From Archilochus colubris (lineage: Eukaryota > Chordata > Aves > Apodiformes > Trochilidae), in NCBI GenBank assembly GCA_023079485.1, contig CM041090.1:10848519-10912518 (forward strand): a DNA stretch of 64,000 nucleotides. The letters are read 5' to 3'. Positions within the stretch are counted from its first letter, which is position 1, and every line of letters starts with the position of its first letter. Below are positions 35,901 to 50,900 of this stretch, in pieces. Under the pieces are notes generated by a model. The model did no database searches. It was not told where the DNA came from and saw only the letters and a program-made list of their open reading frames with translations. The position numbers and the translations under genes are program-made.

Positions 35901-38900
35901 CTGGTACTCGGTTTAATTGCCAGGCCAGTGTTAAAACCTGACACAGACTTAGCCACATGTTCAAAAATCAAGTTGCCAGGCAAGAAAAGTGACACTAATC
36001 TCTACTATGTATAAAATACTAAACATACTAGGAGAATGACACAAGCAATCTGCTCAGGTTTCTACTCCACATCTGTACTGCTGACAAGGTCTTTCTTCAA
36101 AGGGAGGGCTATTCTTCTCTTTACTCCCAAGGTTGGCACTGATGTCATGTTAGGTAAAACATCAACCTGTAGTGAATTTTCAGTGCCATATTTTGGCCCC
36201 ATAACTCCCAGGGATCACTGAGAGCTGGTATGGTATCATTGCATCCTTAACACCAAAGAGATCTCCAGTGTTAAGAGAAGAATTAAATGAGTGAGATTTT
36301 AATGCCTCTTGTGAAGTGATCTATGTAAGCAGGCTGGGAAGAACTTCTTTTACTGTCATGCATCCTACAAGTGCAAGGAAAAGAAGGCAGGGAGGAGATG
36401 TCATATAACCTAAAACAAAATCCTCTGCAACCTAAGGAAAAATTTAGGATGAAAATTCCCACATTTTAAAAGAAAACTCTCATTCCAGATGCTCTGATTG
36501 CCACAGAATACATGATGGCACTTGGTAACTGGCTCAGGTGCAAAATTATTTGTGTGTTGGACTAATACCCTGCAAAAAGACACCTCCACAGGAGCCATGC
36601 AGTTGCTTCTTGAGAGGGAGACATTTTAGAAATTTAGACCCAGAACCTTTTAAATTCAAAAAAACCTGAAGTGATGCAGCTGATCAGTGTCTTGTGTGCC
36701 TGATGGAGCTGAGATGACAATGCATATGCACAAAATCCACAATCTTACTTTTGGTAATGTAAAATTCAGTGCATGTCTTCAGAATTAATAACCAGCCTTA
36801 ACAAAATCTCAGCCACTGTTTGATGCCAATGAAGTGCCCCAGGTTTCATGGGCAGTTAAGAAATAAATGCATCAAGGAGAGATGGATTTGATGTGACATG
36901 CACCCCACTAACCTCAGCTTCTGGACCAGCTCTGTGAAGAATACAGGCACTCAAGGTAGAGCAAAGCTCACTGAGGCTGCTCTAAAACATGCTACAGGAT
37001 GAAGGGACTGAAGAATAATTTCAGAAGAGAGATCATAAAAGGTGTTTTACCCTCACTTTTTGCTCTACTTCCTCTGCACCAAGAGACCAAGAACATAAAT
37101 GAAAGCTTTTTGGACAGCTAACAGTTTATTTTTTTAAGTGACTAGAGCAGTAGGGCCTGGCTTTAGGCAACAGAAAGCCTAAGGTATGAAAGCAGATTCA
37201 GTATCAAAGCAGAAGTATATATAGTTTGTGTATTTGGATATGTAATGTCTACACTTATATGTACATTTCACTGGAACAATATGGGAAAACTAAATATCTG
37301 TGACAAGAATTGTTCATGACCCTATAGATCAAGTTCATCATAGTGTGTGATTATCATAATGGGGCTTGACTTTGCAATCTGAATGTTTCCTAATGCTCCT
37401 CTCAATTGAAATGTTGTTTAACAAATTTACTAATAAAAAGGCATTTTGTGACCACAGACCTGAACCTTCACTAGAAGAGAGATTTTTGCACTATCCTTAC
37501 TGCTGAGTAATTGACTGTCAAAGGCAATTGCTATCTTCCAGGTGAATATGCCACTACTGCCTGAGGGAGAATCTCACATAATCGAGTGGTTCACAGTCAA
37601 CAGTCAAATAGAAAAATAAAAATTAAAAAAACCCCAGAAAAACAAGACAGAAGTTTTTGCTCAGTCCTGCCTACTGCATTACTTCTTTCCTTTTCGCAGG
37701 TTCTGTTCCTACTTTCTACCCCACCCACCATCACCAATCCCACCTCAAGTTCCTGCTTCATCCTCCCTTCAAAATGTGCCCCTTTTATTCAGAGAATGAC
37801 AATTCAGGAGGAAGGCAAGGCACCATGGAGCTTGGGGCCAAGTGCTTTCATAGGCTGGCTAAAACCAAAGTTTGCTCAAGTGCTAAATATCTTCTAAAAC
37901 CTGTAGAATTAGACCTCAGCAAACGAATGCAATAATATTTTAAAGATGGGGAAAAAAAACAGCTTTTTTTCTATATCTGAGGAAATGCTTAATTGTTTTA
38001 ATTGAAACTTCTGAAACAGCCTTTAACTTAGGTATGCACCTGTCATGTTTTCATTTTTAAGTTCCCAAAAGATGGAGATGAAAAGACAAACATTTTCTGT
38101 CCTATCTAGGATAAGGATACCTTCTACATTCACATCATACAACATGACACAGACTGACCTAACTTCTAAAAGAAATTACCTTGCCTTCTTTATATGCCCA
38201 GACATTCATTTCTGTCCCCAGCAATTAGGCTGACACGAGAAAGTTTGGGTTTACAAAATTAAACAGATTAGGGCACAATCTTGACTAAGAATACCAGGTT
38301 TTAGCTATGCCAGTTCCCTTAAGCAGATTAAAATGTGACCTCAGATATATCTGTGTTGGAACAACATAAAAGGCATTTTATTTAAAAGGCAGGATGAAAA
38401 AAGACTTGCAAGATAGGACTTTTCCATGCTAGCACTGGCTATATCTGTGGCATGAGCATTTTAGTGTACATTCTGTTCTATATGTAACTAATTTGCAAGC
38501 TCCCTGAATGCAAAAGATCTATTTTGTCTTCATCTCCAGCATGGCTTGTGCTGTTGGTGTTGAAATACTTTTCTAGCATTATACAGCACTTTTCAAGCCC
38601 AGAATGCTCAAGGTGTTTACAAGTATTCCTAAGTTCTGAAAACTCAGAGGCAAAAGGAAACACCTTGCTAAATGTATAAATGCAGAAAACATTTATCACA
38701 TAAGAGAGATGTGACTGCACAAGCTTATGGAGCAACGTATATATGACCACACTCTCAGAAGATTACCTTCCATCTCCTGATGGCAATGAGAAACCATTCC
38801 TCTGTTCATTATTAGCAGGTATGAATTTACCATGTAATGACAGAATAACAGATCTAATATTTCCTTCCTTTCCAATAATCTGCCATCTCTTCAGGTTCAA

Positions 38901-41900
38901 ATTCTGCTTCAATAGTCTACTTTTAATAAAAAAGTATTTTACGAGCACTTTGTTTAATAGTCTATTTTTAATTAAAAATATTGTATGAGCACTTTGAAAT
39001 CTATTTTCTGCTTTCACGTGCATTCTGTTTTATACAGAATTGCTAGGAAAAACAGATTGCTAAGAAAGCAATCCAGAACCTTGGTTGAAATACTATCCCA
39101 ATTCTGAAAATTCAGAGCATTCAGAACCAGATTTGAATGCTACAAAAATTTACTACTCTCGACTTAGTTTGCTACCACCAGGCACTGCAGAAAACAGGGC
39201 AACAACTCATTATATTCTTTTGTGCTCTTACATAGTGGGAAAGTCCAAGCACTATACACATCTAAGTCAGAGATGAAAAAGACCCCCACCACATTATCCA
39301 GTCCTTCTCTTGGGACCAATGTAATAAATGTGTTTTCCAGCACGTTTGCTAGTGGTTTGTACTGCTTACTTTTAGAAGTCCCCAGCAATGGATCTGCCCC
39401 ACCTTCTCCTCCAAGGGCTGTTCCACAGTGCCATTCATTTGACTGACAGGAAAGGGTTTTTACTGTCAAGTGCTATTCTGCTCTTAAAAGTGACTGTACA
39501 AAAGAGAACCTTTTAGTTTCACATACGTATTCCCTGGGTATTGGAATTGCATCTACTTATTTCAGTGATTCAGACACACTTGTACCATTTCTATTCCCAT
39601 TACCTCTGCAGAACAAATACAGCTCAGAAGCAAGTACCATAGAATTGCAGAATCATAGACTGGAAGAGACTGCTCTGACTCAGATCGCAGAAGGATGGTA
39701 GGAAGAAATAAGCATCTTTTTATTTTTAAATTGTGTCCAGTAAGTACTAGTCATTAGAAAGCAAGGACTTTACTGGAAGTACAACTGCTGAGGATGTGCA
39801 ACTAATTGTTTCAGCCATACTGGAAGTCACAGTACACTTTCAAACAAACCACTGTGTACAGTCTCTTCATTATGTCATTTTGGACCTAATGTCATAGCAA
39901 CTTGGGCCAATTCTTCCCATATTATGCATCTTCTTAAGTTTATGTATGACCTTTAATTTTTTTCATGAAGGTTTTGCAGTAAAAATAAACATTTAATAAC
40001 TGCATAGTTGTTAGCAACTTAAAAAAAAGCTGTGCTTTGAATAGCAAATCTTATCTTTGAATTTACTTAAAATAAGGACACTCAGTTCACAATTATAGCA
40101 AATTTACCTGATTTCAATCAGGACAAACCCTGTGATCTGATCACAGGGGCAATGTATTTAGGCATGAAAGTCCACCAGAACTGCCACAACCACTTCTGTG
40201 AAAGCTGCTCCTGGGCAATCTCATTACAGAAACTCTCAAACTTTTGGTTATTATGACCTGTAAGTAACACTTTTCATTCACCCATTCCCCTTTTTTCATG
40301 GATGTCACATTTAATTCAGTCAGACAAGATCTCAGACACAAAGGAAATGAGCTAGCATCTAGCATGCCTGGTGCCTCCCAATGTTTCAATCCACTGCAGG
40401 ATTACAAATAAAATCTCTATAGGATAAGGATGTAGATGCAGAGGGAAAAAAGGAAGAGTGTTAAAAGAATTTCACTGCATCAGAACCAAGGATGAGCGAG
40501 ACTCAGGGAAAAAAAATCCTTTAATTATTTTCCTCGTGGCTGTTATTGTGGCACCTTTCTAAAAGTAACCCCTCCCCAAGAGTTACTTACGTCTGTGGAG
40601 CTGGGGCTAGGCAGGGACACGGGCTGAACAGCTGCAGGAAAAGTAAATGTGGTCTCTGTCTTTTCATTTTCAGGTGAGTCAGGATAACTGGACAGAGGGG
40701 ACGTGGGGGTCAAAGCCCCAAACCCCAGCACCGTGTTGTATTTAGGTGGACGACCTACATATTAACAACAGGGAACACAAAAAAAAAAAAAAAAAAAAGA
40801 AAGAAAAAAACAAAAAAAAAAAAGGAAAAATGATCTTACATACCTTTGGCCAGTGGTCCTCATTGGCTAGCATGAAAAAGGAAATGATGTAGCACAGAGA
40901 GGAAGTTAATATAAAAGTTACAAGTGGAAGGACAGAAGCAAAGATTTAAACATTTTTTAGAAATCTTTAAGTAGATTTTTGCAAGAAAAGAAAATATAAA
41001 GGTGTTTCAGAAAGAAATAGAAATAAGCTCTATAGAGAGATGAAGAATCGCTCCCACAAAAGCAGCATGGGGACCCTTGCCACTCCCAGAAATAAGGGTA
41101 TTCAGTTTTTAGGGAAAACATGTTGGCATCAAAGCTAGAGAGAAGCTACAATAATTACTTCTAAATCCTTTCTGCTGCTATCCCACATCTAGTCCTTCTA
41201 GTGCCAGCATAAATCTACACAAAGGTTAAATCCTTTATCAGAGGCCAACACTCACCAACCCCCTCCTTTTTTCTTCCCCTTTTTACACCCATTCATCCAC
41301 AGATCAGCACTTTCTACCCTAAGGGTACATTTTAAAAATGAGGCTACTTCAAGAACAGATCCTGTTGCTTGATTTGTAAAACTAGCACTACCAGCTGTAA
41401 CCTGCTATTGGTCTCCCACTGTAACCCTCACTAAATCTGGTATTCTTTTCTTAAGACTTTCTCAGTCAGCTGTGTTTGATTATGCACAAGTCCTGTGTGC
41501 TCCTTTACATAGCAGAAGTGCAAAATGTGGTCAAAACAATTTTCATTAAATTACGTATGCAAAGCAAGACAATAGAAACCCAGGATGTAACCATTATTCC
41601 TATCTCCCTCCTCCAGGGTAATTTATGGTTATGTAAACACAAAGGACATAGGACCTAGGAATCATTCCCAAATCTTATGCTTACAGGTTGTCAGCCTATA
41701 CCTATTAACATGCTAAACCTTGCACTGAAGGTCTGGATATGTTCCAAAATTAAGTATGTCCTTGGAAACAGATTTCTGACAGTGATGTGGCATGGCTGAA
41801 ATTTCTGACACACTCAGCACCATCTAGAATTAAACTCAAGTTCTCAATGGCACCCTTTCTCAATTGCATACCCTTTCCACCTACTATATTGCTATACTTA

Positions 41901-44900
41901 ACCACAAAACAAATGTACACATCCATATTTTGTCAACTGAAAGCATGTCCTACAACTTTGGTGCTGATGGAAGCTACAGGCTCACAGTAGGGTATAAGAA
42001 GAGAAAGAAAGTATAATAGCAGGCTAAGAGAGTTTCAAGTACAAAACCAAGCAATTGTTTTCATTGATAGCATAATTGTTCTAAATGAGTTACAAAACAG
42101 AATTAAGAAATTATTACCAGAAAAGGAACATTTACTTATCCCCAGAGTAAATGCAAAACTCCTATCTCTCCAGACCCTTTATAATTTTAAATAATACATT
42201 TAATGCTATTAGAGGATGGCAGTCTTTTAATTAGAAATGTCTTTTAATCAGAGAGAGCACAGCTGCAGAAGTGTCAGCTTCACCACACTGCCTGCTACAC
42301 TGAAGAGGTAAATCAAGGAGAGCACATGTCAAATGTGTATTTAACCCTGCAGCCAAAGACAACGGAACTAGTCAGTATTAGGCAGGATTGTTGGGTTTTA
42401 AATCTGATCAACTACTTTTTTTTTTTTTAGACAGCTAACTCAGGAGCAGAGATGGTAACACAAGTCTTCAAGGACTGCAGAAAATCATCAAAAATCAGGA
42501 AAATACTGTCATATATGTATGACTGATGCCACGCACAAAACGTGGTACTGTATTCTCTCCTATGCTGTTCTGACTCTTCTGTTTCACCATAATCTAAGTC
42601 TGGACATCTCCCCAGTTCTACAGAAGGATTTCCACTAAATGATACCACACACCTCTATGAAACAACATCTCTCATTTTAGGGCAAGTGGCACTACAGTTG
42701 CAAAAAAGTGCTCAGTATGAGCACGAGAACTTTTCTTGCTCAAGACAAATTCTTTTGAAAGTCCCATCTCTACTTCCACTAAGGAAAAAGGCTTAATTTC
42801 TTCTCTTATTCAGGGCACAAGCACTTTTCCCATAACCACCTTTTCTTGCCAGTAACAATACAGTTTAGTTATTAACAAGAGGATTTTGACAGTGGCTTCA
42901 CACCACTAAATGATGTTTGAACACCTCACATTTCAGTTTGCTTTATTTATTGTATTTTATTGGGGGGTTTTTTGGAGAAAAAAAGTATTAAGCTGCTTAC
43001 TAAAACCTGCTATGACTCCAAAGTCATGATCTTTGTCTTCCATGGAAATTTACAGGACAAACGAAGCAGAGCCCTTTGTTTTGCTCTTCAACAAGGGATC
43101 ACCAAAAGCAAGATATAGGAAGAAACATAGAGATGGGAGACATCACCTCACCTCTTTTACGTGTCCCAGGATGCATTGTGCTGTTCAGGTATGTGACTGC
43201 ATTCTTCTTACGCTGCAGGGAAGAAAGTTACCATTTATTCTGGCTCTCACTTTTGGCAACATGAAGAACAGCAACATGATACATGAGGAACAGCACAGGA
43301 GTACTAAGGGTGATTATGGGCTGTTCTGAAGCATAGCTTCAGAAAATTAAACTTTTTACAGACACCTGGGCTGTTTCAGGCTGATAGGCAAGCTGAACTA
43401 ATGGTCAGACTAACACACAGTACCACTTAACATCAGCCTTACATAGGAAAAGGTAGAAAATTACATATTAGAACACCCCAATGTATTTACTATTAAAAAA
43501 ATCTAAGGGCCAAATCACTGTAAGGACCTTTTGAATTACAAATGATAGCTTGCCTGTCTTGTCAGAACTGAGACAGCTTAGGAGGAAGCAACCTGGCAGA
43601 AAGACACACAAGTTCAGAGTGAAAATATCAGCTTCCCCAGCAAAAAATTAATACCTCAGGCTCAAAAACAGCTCCACTGTACACTGGATTTGCTGTTGTT
43701 CTTCTTTTCCTCTCTTGTCGCTTGCTTTGGATTTCTTGTAAAACAAAGCATTCAGATTAGAAAACAATGGGTCTCAGAATTTATATCAAGTCTTTAGAAT
43801 GCAGTTTGCACGTGAGGAGAGCTGGGAAGGTTCCTACTGAACATCAGTACAGAACACCAAGTACTCCAGGACTAAGATAGTTTAAACTCATGGTCAGACC
43901 TAAACCAAAAAGCCTTGGTAACCTCGTTGACACTTTTAAAAACCTGAAGTACAGAAATAAGCAAATCACTGAAATGTTAGGCTGTATTTTACTGTATAGG
44001 ATTAAGGATTTTAAATTATAAAACCAATTATAATCTATTAACTAATTCACTACAGATTATAGTTCCATGAAATGATGTAATAAATGAAATATCCAGATGT
44101 GGGTTACAGTAAAATTAGCCACACTGTAACTCTGCAGATAACAGGGGTTGCTCAGAAACCAATGGGATTACCACAAATATCTTTCCTACCATCAGAACAT
44201 AGATTTTCTTCTCATCCACTAACCTCAACTGCATAAGCAACTGCTTAATTTCAGTGTATTAAGAGGAATGAAAAAATACAAACAAAATAAGTTAAATCAA
44301 GAGTACAGACAAATGTGCTTTTCTGCAAGAAAATACTGCATTTAATACAGAAATATTTTGGACCTGTACTCCCAATTCAGAATGGCCGTGAAACAGAGGT
44401 CAAGAACAAGCCTAAGATATTTTCCTACCTTCCAGATGGTCATGAGTAACTAGTCCCAGGGACACCATGAAGGCTAGTTTCTGTAAGGGGGGAGAAAGAA
44501 AACATCCTAAGAAGTGGAACTGTTCAAGCTATGTCTTTTGTGCCTTCTAAAGCCAGCTGACAGGTAACCAAGCAACAAAAATGTTATCAGTAATACTTTG
44601 TTTCTATAAATCACTTTTCATTCATATATGTCAAACTGCTTTCCAGAGAATAGACAATAATCACATTTTCTAGGTGGGAACCTAGACTGAGATGGAGGGA
44701 AATGCCAGCTGCTCACGACTACAGACTTGGCAGAGCTGGGAACAAGAAAGAAATTTCTTTACTTCCAGTCAAGTACTAAAACTACTATGGAATTGGCTCT
44801 TAGTAAATACCAACACAATTCAACTGCCAGCAAAATATTGCTAGTGAAAGATATTATCTGTATATTCTGAGCTACAAGGAACAACTCTGGTTTGAATTTT

Positions 44901-47900
44901 CCATTTGAGAAGGAGCATGGATTTCTTAAAGGATTCTAATTTTAAAGCAGGAAGTGCACAGACAAGTAAAAATCAGAATTTGCACTGACACCAGTTAAAG
45001 CTCATACAGGAGGCACTTTGAATCCATCTACAAACCCAAACATAGTTAAGCCTTTAGCTGTAACCAATTCCAAAGCCTTGGATGGCAGAAAGGCTTTAAA
45101 ATAACCATTCTGGTCACTCTTCCTCCCCCAAACCAACTGGACCTAAACTGGAATAAAACCTGGGCAGAACATGACTATATATAACATTTGCCATCCTGCT
45201 CACAAGAGCAGAAATATTTTATAAAGCAAGAGACATTTTTCCAGCATTAAAAATAACTCCAGAAGTCTAAAACCTCAAAGGAATGGAAATCAACACTGTA
45301 ACCTAAGCCTTCTGATTGATGAAATAATCAAAGTGAATTACAAACTTCTAACTTACAAAAAGCACTGAAGTCAAATTTCCAGGACTGAAAAAATACAATG
45401 CATTGTATTTATTTAGATTTCTTATTCTGCAGCCTTATCAACTACTGCTGTCCAATGGGCATGTATGGAATTTAAAGTTAAGAAGTCTTAACAGAATGAA
45501 GGGGGAAAATGTTTTCTGAAGGGGACAGAGTGCTTCCTTTTTTTTCTTAGAAGAAACCTCTGGCTGTGTTCTGATACCTGTGGATTTTCTTCTCGTTTTG
45601 GTTTTGGTGCAGCAGGTGGAGTAACTGTACGATTATCTGTTTGCTTCTCTTCTGTTTCCACATGTGGTTTAATAGTCTGAAAAGAAACAGTGTTTCTCTT
45701 ACTCAGTGATAAGAATGACTTTTTTACTTTGACTAATAAAGTAAAACAAATACATTTGCACATAGAGTAAAAAAACAGTTTAAAGTTGGCAGTGTACTAA
45801 CAAAGACTTAATTGAGGAGCCTGATGTGAGAAGAATGCCAAAGGGTTTTCCTTTAACAAAAGATGAAATATCTTTACCACCATTCCACTAAACCACAAAG
45901 CCACGCAAGCAATAGGCTCAGTAGCATTCCAAACTGATTAAAGTCATATTTTAAAAGTCTTTTCTGAAGAAAGACTATAAAACTAAACATCTAGAATTCC
46001 CTTTGTCTGAGGGTCTCCTTTCCACTCAATCAACCCAATTTAGTCAAGGGGAACCATCAGTCTTCAGAAGCTGAGTGAGACTATTTTGTTTCCAGGCAGG
46101 AAACAAGATCAATGAAGAAACAGCTACATTTATCATAATCAATACCCCTACAAGTCTGTGTAATTTTTGCCTTTCACACAGCCACCCTTTGAAAAATAGA
46201 AAATATTTTCCAGTGTTACTTAAAGGTTTGATATGAACGTGGACTTCAGCTGCAACTTAACCAGCTTATGAACTACTGAAGACAGTAGGGGGAGCATAAA
46301 AACACAGAAGCATGAGAAAAAGATTCCAATGGGCAGTATTCAAGAAAATGGTAACTTCTGCTCAAGAGTTGCAAGTCACTCTACAATTTGCACTGCTGTT
46401 GAAACATAAGCATCTCCAGTACCCACTGAAAAAATCTCCATGGCTGTCAGGCTCTCCCAACCAGCAGAGTAAAGCATTAAAAACCAGTATGTTGTAATAT
46501 TGCAAAAGGTGTTTTCTTATCTGTACCTGTTTTTCAATATTTGGTTTGCTGATCTGTACAGTCTGAGGTCCAGCAAGCCTGGTACCTGGTGCTGCTATCA
46601 CGATGCTGGTGAGCTGTGCCATAGGGAAAGTTTTGGCTATGGTTGCAGTCTGCCCATTAACGACACGAACTGGATGGATGGAGTTCTGAGAGTTGGGTAA
46701 AGAGGTGGGTGTGAACTTAGTTGTCAACATCACAGGCCTCTGAATAAGTTGAGGAGCTGCAAGCATTGGAGGAGGTGCTGGGGCAATAGGAATGTTATTT
46801 TGGGCAACTGGTTTAGGTCGAACCTAAAAAAAAAAATTAAAAAAGGAGAAAAGAGATTTGCATTTCACTATTTCAGATGAACTTTTGTACTAAGTCTTTC
46901 AATTCAGCCTGTATAAGCTGCAGAAGGTTGTTTGGTATTTTTATAGAATGTAATTTTTAGCTTAGCATCCTAAGTATGCTGCAAGGACAAAACACCACAT
47001 TTTGAAACCTACTTGTATAAACCCCATCCATTACACTTGTGTTTGCAGTTACTACCCCTGAAATGGTATTTGGAAGCACAGACACACTGAATGTTTATTG
47101 CCAACTCCCTTATCTGTATCTAAATGAACATATTGGTTTTAGAAGCCAAAAAATTAATGTAATATTTACAGGCACAGCTGAGGCTCTCATGTTAAAAGTG
47201 TGCCTTGGGGCTTTATACTGAGCCTCCAAGAAATCATGCACTGTTGATTGTGCCCTGAAAGAAGTAGTTGGAATTACCAGCAAATCCATGTCAACTTTAT
47301 ACATTCTTTAGACACCTGCACAACCAATCTGGCTAAGCCAAAAAAATTGTCATGTATACATTAATACCCTTTTGAAGTGCTGATGACCACAGGTAAACAC
47401 AGTCTTCTGTAATAAGAAAGAAAAGAGCTACAAGAGTGTTCCAATCCTGCACCACCAATACTTGCCTATTTCTTATCCATTGTTAAGTTTGTACTTACCT
47501 TGTCATTAGAGTTCAATATGTTTGAAAATAAACACTTTTTCCTTGTTTAAATTCTATTGTCCTATCCACCTTTGATACTCCATAATGCATTTATTAAGGA
47601 AAACTAGGTCACATTCCAACAGATCTCAGCATCTCTAAATCTTAATCAGATATCAGCCTATACTTTCCTTTTTTCTTTTGTAAAAGATTTATACCACGTA
47701 TTTATGCCACGTATTTCTCACAAATTAAACAGTTCCTCCAAGATGACACATAAATAAAGAAGCAATCTATGTCTTTTCCAAACCATGAAAAAAAGTAAAA
47801 CATAGATTTTACTATTCAGCTGCAAACAGAGGTCAGACTCTGTTGCAATAGAGAAATACTTGGGTACAATCTAGAGACATCTTGTTTTTCCTTTTTTGCT

Positions 47901-50900
47901 CATGAGAAGCAAACAGCATTTAGAGCAATTTAAATCCTTGGGTAATGCTTTTATTTTGAAGACACCTATTCCATGGGTTCATTTCATATGATGCAAACGA
48001 TCATATATGATCACCATATGCAAATTTCATAACCACAGACATGAATGTTGAGAGGCAGCTTAGATCTCTAACTTAACCTCCTGCTCAGAGCAGAGCAAAC
48101 CAGGTTGCTTAGGGCTTTGTCAGGATTGGTCTTGTAAAACTCCAAGGATGGGGTTTCCACATCTCTGAGATCACTTCCAACTGTCCACAAAGACAGAATA
48201 GTTAGATATTATATTATATTATATTATACTCAAGTCTAAACCTTGCTGTTCCAGTCACTGTCTATAGTTCTCCTGCCAAGCACCTATGTCTCCATGTTGA
48301 TTTCCTTGTTGGTACTGGGCTGCTGTTAGAGTGCTCCCAAAACCTCTTCTCCAAACTGAACCAGCACAGATCCCTCATACTTCCCTTGCAGGTTATATGT
48401 TGGTGCCCTGCAGCTATGTTACTTGCCTCCCTCTACTGAATTCACTCAAATACATCTACCTTCTTGTACTGGGGCACAAAACTGCATGCTGTATACCAGA
48501 TTCAGCTCTAAAACTCCCGAGGAACAATGTATAATCTCTTCCCTCAGTCTGCTGGCTGTTACCCTGTTGGTACAGCCCAATATGCTGCCGGGTTTCTTTG
48601 CTGCCAGGGCACACCACTTGGTTAGCTACTGTCAGCCAAGACCTTTTAAGCAGTGCTGCTCTCCAGCCAGTAGTTAAGCAAAAGTCCATTCCATGTGCAT
48701 GGCTTTGCCTTTTTCTGTGCTGAAAGTTAAGAGGTTCCCTCTGGCCCATTCCTCTATCCTGTCTGGGGACCTCTGACTGTCAGCACTGCTGTGCACAGTA
48801 CCGACTGCATCCTCAAACTTGGTATCACCCACAAACCTGTTGAGAATGAATGGCCTCCTCTGCCAGGTCACCAGTAAAGACTGACAAAAATGATGTTCAC
48901 AGAAAGTGTCTCTTGTTTGTGCAATAATAAAGTTCCTACTTCTGTACAAGTTTTCTCTGTACACTCACCTGTGGAAGAAAATTTGGACGAGGAGTAAGTC
49001 TGGGAGGAGGGATGAACTGCGGCACTTTTATGGGCTGAGGTGTAGCCTGAACCTGCTGCAAGAACACGAGAGCTCAGTAAGAGGAAAACAGCTCTGAAGT
49101 TATTCTCCAAAATCAACATCCTGAACATATTTTTAGATCTCATCTCCCTGGTTTTCCCCAGTAACAGGTACTTCATCAGAAATACACTGAAGACAGGAAT
49201 TAATTTTGTTTTCTCATTTTTATGCACCTTGCTTCATATATTGAAGTTACCTTTCATTTTAGTTCAACTACACCAACTACTGTGCTCTGCAATCTGAAAC
49301 CATTTCATTTGAAGATAACAAAAACTCCCATTTGTTTGAATAGTTAAAAAACTGGCTTTACAACAGGCAGAAAAACATGAACAGATTTGATGTCCAGCTA
49401 TGTAAACCACTCACTGTCCTTTTGTACTGAACAGAAGAATAAAAAAGCATCTTATGCAAAGAGAAAAGATCTGGAAGTCACAACTCTTTTATCAATATTA
49501 ATGACAGTATGAGAGGCTTCAAATACACAACTCAACATTTTCAAAAGTAGGACATTAATTTGAAACAATTCTGATGTTAAGGCATCCTAAGAATTTCCAT
49601 GTCTATCTGAAATCAGGTGGGTGGAGCTGACATATGATTAACCTCTGAACAGCACCCTGAGTACTCCCTGAGATTCTCTAAAATTAATGTCCATGTTAGT
49701 TTCAACCCTTCTGTACTTCTGTCCACCCCTGTAAGACTGCAATTTACTTCAAAAAGGTCTTGTACTCATTAATGAAAGCTTGGGAAAATATTCTGAGATT
49801 TTTAATTAAATTTGCTACAGAAACATAAATCATGGACTAGAACCAGAATCACCTCCCCAAACCTACATAAGTTCTTTTGCAAAGAAATGATGCATAAACA
49901 CAGAGGACAGATGAGGGTGGTGCAAGGGACGACATGGGAAAAGAGAGGAGTAGAATAAACTCCACTCAAATAAGTCTTCTCTACTGTGCTTGCAAATATA
50001 TACCTCATTAGGAAGTGAAATTACTTCCATTAGCATTATTAAACTGTACTTCTAAATAAAGATAAATTGTTTTTAGGTGTAATGAAGCCTTAATCTTTAC
50101 TCCAAAGTAAGATTTCCCTGTCACATGCTATACAGTGCATGGTTATCAGACCAAGAAGCCTATATAACCCAATTTTGAAACATTACTTCTTTATTTCTAG
50201 GGGGCCAGCTATACTGGAAAAGACTGTGATGGAATCAAAGCACCTTCCAGAATATGTGCTTAAAGAAACAGGTATGTTTATGAAAAAATGGTGAGTGGAG
50301 AACACATAGTAGTGGGCAGAGTGATGTGTCTAACATCAGAGACTTTATCACACAAAGGGAATGAGACTGACTTAAAATCTAATCAAAGAAGAAAGCTTGA
50401 CATCTTTCTGCAGAACACAACCACATGAATTAGGTAAGGGTGAAACAATCACTGCTTCCCCATGACTAACAGTTACAAACAGGGAAACCTTTGCACAGAG
50501 GTGATCATTGTACCAGTTTAATGCTATAAAGCAAAACAGGAAGAACAACCCATGTAGAGAGTAAATGCTTTTCTCTTAGACTATCATTTCAACAACGTCT
50601 ACTAGTTAAGACTCACACAACCTGTCCTTACTATTCTTTCTGTGCAAAAAACTTACTGTATTTTTTTGCAAAAGCCCTCTTGGGTAAACTAAACCCACAC
50701 ATATCTTCAGGGCAAACAAACGAAACGCTTACCAATGTTACTGTATTTTTTGCCACTATTTGGACTGCCTCAGCTCCTGTCCCAGTGACCTTATTTGTTG
50801 TCTGGAGGTTGACTGGTGCATTCTGTGCATCAGTGCTGAGGACTGCTTTCTGATTGTTGTTGATAGCAGTAACCATGGCAATGGTGGGTCTCTGACCCAC

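Larger units (their letters stand above)
33987..40590 (-). other. PHF21A intron, 6.6 kb, with a solo LTR
   Basis: Contains the solo LTR at 35,158-35,943, a (CT)n-rich run near 34,850-34,875, a 45-bp tandem duplication at 38,911-38,996, and faint CR1-like remnants near 39,255-39,420 and 39,638-39,670. No additional exon was found. Confidence 0.75.
46824..48968 (-). other. PHF21A intron, 2.1 kb, with an old CR1
   Basis: Holds the decayed CR1 at 48,050-48,885, which includes a short (ATATT)n run at 48,205-48,229. The CR1 ends about 85 bp from the next upstream exon. Confidence 0.75.
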
